DNA of 22,978 nt from NCBI GenBank assembly GCA_905182985.1, contig CAJJDN010000174.1, positions 34,845 to 57,822 on the forward strand, given 5' to 3'. The DNA comes from Paramecium sonneborni (lineage: Eukaryota; Ciliophora; Oligohymenophorea; Peniculida; Parameciidae). Below the pieces are notes generated by a model, which saw nothing but the letters and a program-made list of their open reading frames with translations, searched no databases and had not been told where the DNA came from. The translations under genes and the position numbers were made by a program. This document shows positions 9,310 to 18,400 of this stretch, in pieces; within the stretch, counting starts at the first letter, position 1, and every line of letters begins with the position of its first letter.

Positions 9310-11532
9310 ATGAATTGGAATTAATTTGAGGCAATTCACTAAGATGTAATATAAAACTTATAAAATAATGGTTTTAATACTCCAACACCAGTATAAGTTG
9401 AAGTTCTTAATAATTACCAATAACATAAGCATATTATAATAGCATCTCAAACAGGATCAGGTAAAACTTTAGCATTTGGAATTCCTTTAATTTCAGAGAT
9501 TCTTAAGAATATGAAAAATTATACCGATAAATAGATTATAGCTTTAATTTTAACACCAACAAGAGAGTTGGCAATGTAAATTTATAAACATTTGAAAGCT
9601 ATAACAAATTTATCAATTGGTTGTTTAGTAGGAGGAATGGCTAAAGAGAAATAAAGGAGAGTTATCAATTCAGCTCCACTCATTTTAATTGCTACACCTG
9701 GTAGATTATGGGATTTCATAGAAAATGAAGAAAATGATAAAATTAAAAAATTAAATCTCATTAAATTCTTGATTATAGATGAAGCTGATAGAATGGTAGA
9801 ATTAGGACATTTCCCATAATTAGATAATATTATGACTAAAATAACAACACCATCATCAATTACTCATGATAAAGAAAGAATTATATCTATGATGAAAGAA
9901 TAAAGTGAAGCTGTTTATCTTAATAATTAAAAAATTACATTTGAAGTTGAAAAACCAGTTGAAATGACTTATGAAGACTTTTTAAAATTATAAAATGGTA
10001 AAGGAAAAATATATATTGATAATGATATTATTCAAAATCAAGATATTGAAGAAATTAATAACGATGATCAAGAATTGATTGAATAAGAAGATTAAGAGGA
10101 TTAAGAAGATTAAGAGGATTAGGAAGATTAAGAGGAAGAAGAAGAAGAAGCAGAAGAATAAGAAGTAGAAGAAGAGGAAGATTAAGAAGATTAAGAAGAT
10201 TAAGAAGATTAAGATTCAAAATAAGAAATATAAGAAGATGAGAGTGAAAATGATAATGATGAATAAGATCAAGATAATTTAGATGATTAAGATAATAAAT
10301 CAAGATAAAAAAAGTTTAAAAAAGAATAAAAAAAAAAGAAACCTTAAAATTTTTAATAAAAAGATTATTCCTTAAAAACTAGAAATGAATTAAGAACATT
10401 TTTAGTTTCTGCAACTTTAACTCATTAATTTAAGACTGGATCAAAATTTTAATTTCTTAAATCCTCTAAAAATGATTAATAAAACTCAGCTGATAAATTA
10501 TTAATAAAATAAATGAAAGCAACTGTTCCTAAATTATAATCTTTATTGGGTAAATTAAAAATAAAAGAATAACCATATATAATTGATTTAACATAGTAAC
10601 TTGTATTTCCAGAAAAATTATAATTCTTTAAATCATTAATGGAAGAAGATGATAAACTCTTACATATATATCATTGGTTTAAAAATAATGAAGATTAGAC
10701 ATTCATAATATTTTTGAATTCAATAACATATGCTAATAAAGTTACATCAATGTTAAAAGTTCTTGGAGTAATTAAATTATATTATAATTTTAGCTTCCAG
10801 CTGTCACATTACACTCTTAACAATAATAAAGATAGAGATTAACAAAATTAGATTAATTTACAGCAAAAAAGAGCAATATTTTAGTTTGTACTGATGTTGC
10901 AGCAAGAGGTTTAGATATAGTAGGAGTTGAAAATGTTATTCATTATTAAGTACCTTTTACTGCTGATACATTTGTTCATAGATGTGGTAGAACTGCTAGA
11001 ATCAATAGAGAAGGAAAAACATTAGTATTAATTGGTCCAAAAGATATGGCAAGATTTGCTAAATTAGAAACTGATTTATTAAGTAGTGGAATTAAATTTG
11101 AAGATTTTAAATTATCTTTTAATCAAGTTAAAAAAACTAGAGATTTGATAAAATAAGCATAAAAATTAGAAAAAGAAGATCACTCTTTAAAAAAAAAGAA
11201 GAACATGAAAGATGCGCTTTAAAAATAATTAAATAATGATGATTTTGATTTAGATGAAAAAGAATTAAAATAAGAATTAGAAAATGTATTTCTTATTATT
11301 AATATTATAGATTGAAGAAGAATTAATCAAAAAAAGATAGAAATTAAATCATGAAAAAATGCAATATTAACAAATAGTATCATAAAAAAACAAACTTGAT
11401 AATAGATTTGAAAGAAGAAGAAATGGTTTATTTTTAACTCCTGAAGACACATTGCAATTAGCTGAAAAATTGAAGTAATAAAAAGAGATGCTTCAATTCA
11501 AATAATAATAACACTAAAAACAAAAAGGATGA
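9310..11532 (+). CDS. MAK5: DEAD-box RNA helicase, MAK5/DDX24 type
   Basis: Three exons joined by 26-nt (10768-10793) and 25-nt (11286-11310) GTA...TAG introns; 723 residues, ATG 9310, TGA 11530-11532. Motifs in order: Q motif FNTPTPVQ; motif I SQTGSGKT (TGSGKT 48-53); PTREL; TPGR; motif II DEADRMVELGHF (DEAD 157-160); SAT (367-369); motif IV TFIIFLNS; motif V CTDVAARGLDI; motif VI HRCGRTAR. The DEADRMVE-GHF signature and the long insertion between motifs II and III are characteristic of Mak5/DDX24, a nucleolar ATP-dependent helicase of 60S ribosome biogenesis. The insertion carries a highly acidic Asp/Glu/Gln repeat and a Lys-rich end. The N-terminal extension is very short. The C-terminal tail is basic and helical, which could suit RNA binding. 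Assignment to the DEAD-box class is certain, to the subfamily very likely. Confidence 0.93.
10084..10213 (+). repeat. Acidic 9-bp codon repeat inside helicase
   Basis: Imperfect tandem repeats of GATTAAGA(A/G), interrupted by a GAA run, encode alternating Asp-Gln-Glu under the ciliate code. They lie in the helicase insertion between motifs II and III. Such slippage-prone repeats probably vary in length between strains. Confidence 0.75.
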
Positions 11533-11647
11533 TTTGATTATTATTAGGTTATAAGTATTCTTATGTATTTTATTAAATTTAATTTATTAAAAATTAATTA
11601 ATTCTGGCTTGTAATAATCTAATCTAGCAGAAGTATTACTGAAATAA

Positions 11648-11939
11648 ATGGAAATTTTGTAAAAAGAATTTGAAAATCTTTATCAGAGAATTCTAGAAAC
11701 ATCCTAAAATAATATAATTATTAATAGACATTCTAATTGTAGTTTGCTCTATGTATGCAAGGCATGATAAAAAGTTAGAGAAGTTTTCTTAAAAAGACAA
11801 GATTTTTTAATTTCAAGATTGTATTTATGGAATCAATTTAAAAAATCCATAGTATCTATTGGAATTGATAAATTTTGTTAAATCAGTTAAATTAGACATC
11901 TAAAGATATATATATGAATTATAACATAATATAAATTGA
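11648..11939 (+). CDS. Possible small three-exon gene
   Basis: A weak candidate in the 420-bp space after the helicase. From ATG (11648-11650) a coiled-coil-like start (MEILQKEFENLYQRILETS) is followed by two intron-like elements, 26 nt at 11753-11778 (GTATGC...GTTAG) and 32 nt at 11821-11852. Removing both gives a continuous 77-residue frame ending at TGA 11937-11939. The frame is also open upstream of this ATG. Alternative splicing of the same elements gives other endings, so the model is provisional. No family recognised. Confidence 0.25.
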
Positions 11940-11955
11940 TAAAATTATATATTTA

Positions 11956-12298
11956 ATGAATTTAAATGATTCTCAAATATTAGAGTATCAATAAATACAA
12001 AACAAATATAAAAGAAAGATACTCAAATATTGCTGGTCTTCATAATCCAATAGGGAATAGTTCATTGAATGCATGCTTAAGTATTATTAATTATAGTCTA
12101 AGGAAAAATGAACTTTTTAATATTTAATAAGAATTATTTCAACATAGATTAAAATTTGTTTTAGATTTTACAAACAATTAATGTCTCAAAAGTATCAAAA
12201 ACTAATTTGATGAATAAATGTGTCTCCAAAATGCCAGAGACCAGATTACAATTTTTCATGAATTATTTGAACAAATTTTGTAGAAAGAATTATTGTGA
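11956..12298 (+). CDS. Small paired-cysteine protein, paralogue 1
   Basis: ATG at 11956-11958, TGA at 12296-12298. The frames before and after 12081 join only if an intron is removed there. GTATTATTAATTATAG (16 nt, to 12096) and a 22-nt version ending AAG (to 12102) both restore the frame; the 22-nt form gives 106 residues. The product is a small, polar, helical protein with four cysteines spaced C-X12-C, X29, C-X12-C (YCW...IECM and QCL...EQMCL). That spacing matches the genes at 12324-12696 and 14592-14967, so I take all three as one family. There is no signal peptide or membrane segment. Paired cysteines in short helical proteins often form disulphide hairpins, as in mitochondrial Mia40 substrates, but location here is unproven. 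Function unknown. Confidence 0.55.
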
Positions 12299-12323
12299 AT
12301 ATATTATAAAATAATTATTAATT

Positions 12324-12696
12324 ATGGCTGATTAGCAATAGATATTGTTTCTAAAATAATTAACTGTCAATATGTAATCTCTATAACGCTACATTTAAAA
12401 GGAGACTAATGAATAAAGAGAGAAATGCTATCAAATTTATTTATAATCTGATCAACATTACGATGAATATCATAAATGTATTTTTTATTATCATATTGAT
12501 AGGTATTCTCTTATTGCAAAATAAGAGAAAAGCCGTAGATCGAACATATGAATCAATGGTTAAATATTGGCCATTTTAGACCGAATAATGTTTTGAGAAA
12601 GCATCAACTAAAGATTAAATTATGAACTGTTAATAGCATACAACAGAATCTTTAACCAATTTTTTATAGAATTCAATCAATTAGTTATAAATTTGA
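12324..12696 (+). CDS. Small paired-cysteine protein, paralogue 2
   Basis: Two exons joined by a 25-nt intron at 12478-12502 (GTATTT...GATAG); ATG 12324-12326, TGA 12694-12696, 115 residues. The intron splits a Cys codon as T|GT. Without it the frame hits a TGA at once; with it a coherent helical protein results. Cysteines are spaced C-X16-C, X28, C-X12-C (KCYQ...HKC and QCFEKAS...MNCQQ). The first loop is one helical turn longer than in the sister genes. The protein is rich in Gln, Lys and Glu, with no membrane segment. It starts only 25 bp after the stop of paralogue 1, which suggests tandem duplication. Family and function not recognised. Confidence 0.72.
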
Positions 12697-13619
12697 ACAT
12701 TTAATTATATCAACATATTATAGATGTTTAAAATTTTGTTGCCACTTAGTTTATAATTCCATTCAATAAAGAATTTAATTTCCTTATAAGAAATACTAAA
12801 TTTATTTCCAATTTTAATTTATTTTATAGCTTTAAATATAGAATTTATTATTTCAATATCTAATAATAGTATTTAACTGAAGTATAAAAATATAAAAGTT
12901 CAATTTAAATTAAAACATTTTATTGGAAATGATTTTTGATATTTTAATGTATCTAATGAATCAATCATAACTCTTGTGTAGATACTCGATGATTAAATTT
13001 ACAAAGTTTTGGTTGATGTAAGATAAAATAGATTAAACATTCACAAGTCTATTCATACTAAGAACAATAAAAAATAATGAAAACCCCATAAAGGAAAAAT
13101 ATTTGACTCTTGATTATGAATAAAAAGTAAAAAATATTTGAATTATCTATATAATATTCTTAAAATAGTAGTTTTTCTAATTATTTAGGCTGATGAAAGA
13201 TAAATGAGGTCTTTAGCATTCCAATATTTAAAATTAAAGATTATAAGATAATGTTTATGGCAAAACAATTATTTTTGGAGGATATATCGGTTAAAAGGTA
13301 TATATAATTAAATATAATCAAATTAAAAATTTTTTAACACCCAAATCTGAAAAATAAGTTTCTATTTTTATTTGAGTCTTTTAAGAAATATTTAACATGA
13401 AAAGATCATAAAAATCTTCTAAATTCAATAATTTAGAAGTAGAACTTAATTCTTATTATCTTCAAATATAAAAATTTATATTTACTCAATGGAAGTGTTC
13501 GTTGAATGATGTTATGTTAATAAATTTATTTAATAAGCCAATGTTTATTGTTCATTTGAGAACATCAATGAATTAATTAATAATATATAATTAGAATTCC
13601 ACTCTTCCTTCATTTTGGA
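12697..13619. other. Ambiguous region; possible Kelch-like relic
   Basis: No confident gene. On the plus strand, frames at 12724-13080 (broken by TGA near 12950) and at 13217-13723 (broken by TGA 13373-13375) look partly protein-like. The latter starts with a Kelch-style segment (NVYGKTIIFGGYIGQKVY, about 13250-13305). On the minus strand a start at 13611-13613 opens a frame that reads well (LEDFYDLFMLN, IKIETYFSDLGV) if a 26-nt GTA...AAG element is removed, ending near 13318. These cannot all be real. With one stop codon and ~78% A+T, chance frames of 60-100 codons are common. A decayed gene is the most I would infer. Confidence 0.3.
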
Positions 13620-14521
13620 ATGCTCATTAGTAAACTACCTCTGCTAGATTAAACATCATCTTAAAAAGTATTGTTCAGCAAAACAAAAATAAACTACGAA
13701 AGTTCGAATGGTGTAAGTGTTGAAAAGCCATACAGATAGACCAATGTACTTAAACCGAAAAGATAATTAAGTATAACGAAATAATCAAATGAGTGTAAAA
13801 AACAAATAACTACATAAAATGATGAATCAATATCAAAAAGAATACATGTAGGTAAGTCTTAATCTGATTACTTAATAATTGAGAAACTACAATAAGAATT
13901 TGAATAAAAATATTAGGAGTATGTAAATAAGATTGATGTAAGATAGGTTAGGATTTGTGAGGATTTAAAATTGGAAAATGTTAAATTAAAAATGCAGTTA
14001 GAAGAGTAGGAATAATAAATAATTTACTTAAAGTTAATAAATAGTGATCTACGATATTAGATAGATAACTCTACTTTAACATAATAATTAAAGAAGTTAG
14101 AGTTAGAATATAAGGATACTTATAGAAGAATGGACGATACTCTAAGAAAAGCAATTGATGAAAATTATGAGAGTTAAATAAAAATGAAAAATCTATCAAT
14201 AAAATCTCAGCAATTAGAATAGTTTACAGTAAATATAATGATAATGGGATAGTTTTCTTTAAGACAGTAACTTACTTGCAAATTCTGTAGGAAGGAATTG
14301 TAAAATACGATTACTGTGATTCCATGTGCTCATAATTACTGTTAAAGATGCATTTCTGGATATGTAGGGAGATGTTTTGCATGTAATGATGATGTAAGAT
14401 TAAGAATTTTATTATTACTATTTAGAGTCATGTTTAAGCTACATATCATAACGAATATATTAGCGATTTAATAAATATGTATAAAATATTTGAGAATATT
14501 TTGAATATATTAAAAACTTGA
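13620..14521 (+). CDS. Coiled-coil RING-finger protein
   Basis: Two exons joined by a 32-nt intron at 14394-14425 (GTAAGA...TTTAG); ATG 13620-13622, TGA 14519-14521, 289 residues. The N-terminal ~80 residues are polar and basic. A long coiled coil follows (IIEKLQQEFEQKYQEY and KLENVKLKMQLEEQEQQ). Near the C-terminus is a C3HC4-type RING: CKFC, CAHNYCQRC and CFAC. The exon after the intron closes the domain with helical NEYISDLINMYKIFENI. The coiled coil plus RING order is the reverse of TRIM proteins but common in ciliate E3 candidates; ubiquitin-ligase activity is inferred from the fold. The start codon is the first ATG in frame, and an upstream exon is possible. It lies between two members of the paired-cysteine family. 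Confidence 0.82.
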
Positions 14522-14591
14522 TTATATAAAGTGATTTTTCAGCAGGTAAAAAGATATTAAAATTTATTGTATAATTATATATAAATAAAAG

Positions 14592-14967
14592 TCAGAGGTT
14601 AAGTAAACCTTAGTAGTATTCATTATAGACATCATGTAGTTATGATTCAATTCTTTGATGACATCTTTCATATTCTCGATCATTGGTATTTACTTTGTAA
14701 CATTCAAGAGCTTGTTTTTCAATAAATAGCATTTTGATTGAGAGGTATTTTGCAAAGTTGTCTATTTTACCTTCATGTCTTTCCATACCTAAAATGATGA
14801 ATAAATAAAATACATGTGGCAAAGAGTTCGAAGGTTTTTGAATTTCTAAGACAAACTTCCTTCTACTTTTCAGCCAAGTCTTATTGTTTGAGCATTTGAT
14901 CAATCGAGATTTAACTGTCTTCTTTGAAGTTTTTGAAGTCATTTTCATATTACTATTTTCTTTACAT
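14592..14967 (-). CDS. Small paired-cysteine protein, paralogue 3
   Basis: Two exons joined by a 25-nt intron at 14789-14813 (GTATTT...TTTAG on the minus strand); ATG 14965-14967, TGA 14592-14594, 116 residues. The frame without the intron is also open, but the spliced frame upstream of it (EKQKEVCLRNSKTFELF) reads far better and completes the cysteine pattern C-X12-C, X28, C-X12-C (VCLRN...ATCMERH and ECYKVNT...ERCHQRI). The intron splits the second cysteine codon as T|GT, exactly as in the gene at 12324. The N-terminus is charged and helical, with no membrane segment. It is convergent with the RING gene, 70 bp between stops. A later start (Met at ~14896) is possible. Function unknown. Confidence 0.72.
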
Positions 14968-15480
14968 TTCTTTTGATGTATTAAATATTGATTTAGAGGA
15001 TGAAGATATTGGATGGTTATGAATTACGATAATTCATCATAACAGTATATTAATTTCAAATTTGGATGATTCATTATGTAATAACATATTTCGTCATTTA
15101 TTAAAATCATTGATTTATTTTTATATTTATATGATGTTATATTAATTATATAAATGAGATTTTAATTATACGTTGAATGTGATTAAAAGTACATAGAATT
15201 TTAATTATAGTGATCTCCAGTAAAATATCGATTACAATAAGGACAATGAAAGTAATTGTTCAAATAAAATCAAAAAAAAGATTGGTAAACATGAGATATA
15301 TGATGATTTTATTTTATTTTGCGTTAATTTGAGAGAATAAAATAATGAAATAGGTTCAAATAAAATAAATTATGTATCTAATACTTAAGTAGTATTTATA
15401 TTATAAATAAGTATAATAAATATAATAGATTAATAATATATAAATGATAGATATAAATAATTCAAGAATGAGTTGAGTAA
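14968..15480. other. Gene-poor AT-rich stretch
   Basis: About 510 bp between the small minus-strand gene and the 3' end of the ATPase-cyclase gene. It should hold the former's promoter and the latter's 3' UTR. A plus-strand frame open from ~15160 to ~15500 has no ATG and runs into the antisense of the cyclase, so I do not call it. No repeat or RNA gene is visible. Confidence 0.5.
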
Positions 15481-18400
15481 TCATAGACAACTTTCAGAAT
15501 GATGATCTTACAAATCCATGGAAGGTTCATCAAACATTTTAATAGAAATGAAATATCCATCTTTAGATGTATCAATAGAAGGGATGTCAACACGAGTATG
15601 GAATATATATTTAAATTCTTCAGGATATTATTATTCTAAGATTTCTTTAGTCGTTGAAGAGATTTAGAGTTTACCTCTTTCTCCTTTAGATTCCATTTTA
15701 TTAGCAATCAGAACATCTGGTCCATAGATATCATATCTAACAATTTCAGTACCAAGAACACCTCCAATAATACTACCAGTATGTATTCCTATACGCATAT
15801 CTAATCCTTAAAAATTGATATGATCTCTAACTCTTTTTATAATGCTAATCATTTCAAAACCTAATTCTACTGTATTTTTAGCTTCTAAGGCTATATTTCT
15901 ATCTTTCGCATCCAACATACCCATCACAACATAACAATCTCCAATTGTATAAAGTTTATATACAGATTTTTCTTAACAACATTTATCAAATTCTGTAAAG
16001 AGATTACGCAACATAAAAACAACTTATTCTGGAGAGACTTTACTTGAATATTCAGTAAAACCAGCAATATCAGCAAATAATAAAGTTACATTATCATAAC
16101 TATCTTTAAGAACAGCTCTTTGTTACTAAAATTTAAGAAATTATTCAAGCATATGACGAGGTAACTAATGTTTGACTAAAGAATCTAATTATTGATGTTT
16201 TGCTTTAAGTTTACATTTATTATTATACAATTAAACATTCTTATAAAATTTATAGATTTAATTTGAGATGAATATTAATTGTAATATGATTGCATAATAA
16301 ATGATACTTTTTACCCAATTCTTAACAAGAACAACAATTAAATTGACTGAAATCATTGATATACTTTCAATAACTTTATATTTCATTTTAATAATAGGAT
16401 TCAATTAAGTCATAAATGATAAGAAAACTCCAACAGCAATACATATTTCTCCAACAATAAAACTTTAATAAGAAAAGATATGAATTATCCACCATATCAT
16501 TGTTATAATGTAACTATAAATAAAATAGATTTCTTTAAAATATTTCTCTCTGTATTATTTAATGATTAATAACATTAAAAATACAATTTTGATCGCAATT
16601 ATAACATATCCAAAAGTTAGATTGATATACCATGTATATTAATTTTCAAATATTTATGCTATTATAATAGTAGATGTATTTTAAACTACCAAAAGAATAG
16701 TTACTCCTGCTTTTAATAAAATAACAAGTATTGTATTTTTTTTTGTTAATTCTTTATAAAAATTATTAATATGATATTATTCGACTTATGGATGAAAATC
16801 TAAGAATAGTTTTGTTCTATCTAAAATTAATACATCCTATTCTTTAAATTCTTCATCAGTTTAATATAATTATTTTAATTTATCTTTTTCAATAAATCCA
16901 TTTGGATAATCTAAATTCTCATCCATAAATAAATTCTCTTTTCCCAATTTAATTTCTATTGCTTCAATAAGATTAGTTCCTTCTACACTTATTCTCTATC
17001 CTAATTGATTAGCATGATCACTATCTCCATGAGAATATTATTATTATTATGCTTCTACATTAAGACTGGATTTATGTGATAACTTCTAATTACTCTATTT
17101 TAAATGTGGCAATACTAGAGTAGGTTTTCTTTTAATTCTCTAATCTCTTCCTTACATCTATATATCCTACTAAACACTTTCAGTATTCTTATTCTTACCT
17201 TGCTTTATACATTATTTCCTATTTCTCAATGTCTTTCTCTGTTCTTATTCTTCTAATATATATGTCACTAATAATCCTTTACCCTTTGCATCAACAATAT
17301 CTTTAGTAAATAAAAAATCTTAAGATCCACTAACCAATTTATAAGCATCTTCTGATATCTTAATTTACCCATCCTATCCTGTTGAACATACTCTACTTGT
17401 AGTATTAACAGTATCTCCAATTAATGAAAATTATGGTTTATGATATCCAATCACACCTGCTATCACATTCCCATAATGTACTCCTATCTTTACTATTATC
17501 TCACCAGATCCACAAAAATCATACTATTATGCAAACTTTCTCATCTCAAATGCTGCTTAAATTGCTCTCAGCACTGGATTTGCACTATTTTATGATACTA
17601 TATTCTTTAAACCTGCTGCTGCCATATATGTCTTACCAACAGTCTCTATCTTCTATAATCCATATTGACTACATAATGAATCATATTATCGAAATAATAT
17701 ATCTAATAAATGTATCACATTCTCCTTCTCTGCCTTTATTATTTTATCAAATTAACATATATCACAAAATAAAATTGCCACTTCTCCTTAGTTCTCTTAA
17801 ATATCAAATTCACCCTTCTAATTTATTATATTTCTTATAAACTTTGGCATCAATATACTTAATGTATCACTTATTGAATTTGTCTATTAATCCAATGTCA
17901 GCATCTATATAAACTCTTCTCTTGAATTTCTCTATAATCTCAAATGCATCCCACTAGATAACGCTGTTTACATCATTGCTATCAAATAATAATTCAACAT
18001 TATGTATTTATTAAAATTTGCATCACTTGTTGTATTATTAGCACTAAATCTTATTATAAAACTGATATTCAAAGCAAAACAATATAAAATTATTGTCAAA
18101 GGTCGATCATCAATCAATGGTTATAACATAAATAATTGCATTATCAACATATCTGTTAATTAATTATCATTATCCTAATAAAAATAAGCATCATAAACTA
18201 TCTTATAAATCAATCGACTTATTATCAATATCTTACTTATTCGAAAATGATATTTCTTAAATGCGACTGTGTAAATGAACAATGCCATCAACAATTATGC
18301 TGCATTATATCCAAATGTAAAATACAAAAACCAAGTATAATTAATATCTGTATTGATTAACCAAATCTGAATAAGAATTGCTCCCTCCACTAACATCCAA

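Noticed and set aside
10055..10303. Minus-strand Leu/Asn-rich ORF
   Set aside because: Antisense of the acidic codon repeat in the helicase; low complexity and no independent support.
11966..12298. Frame with a ubiquitin-protease-like Cys box (GLHNPIGNSSLNACL)
   Set aside because: The catalytic Cys position is Ser, the spacing is off, and only ~110 residues follow. The alternative frame from 11956 plus a short intron gives the paired-cysteine pattern seen in two neighbouring genes and fits better.
11966..13080. In-frame TGA near 12950 as possible selenocysteine or readthrough
   Set aside because: No family match to a selenoprotein and no evidence the surrounding frame is a real gene; a chance or decayed frame is simpler.
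13397..13723. Plus-strand frame of 108 codons ending in the RING gene
   Set aside because: It overlaps the first ~100 bp of the RING gene in another frame, has odd residue composition, and is only the downstream part of a frame already broken by TGA.
17424..17840. Plus-strand ORF of 138 codons
   Set aside because: It lies antisense to cyclase domain 1, whose motifs are unmistakable on the minus strand; it is a shadow of AT-rich coding sequence.
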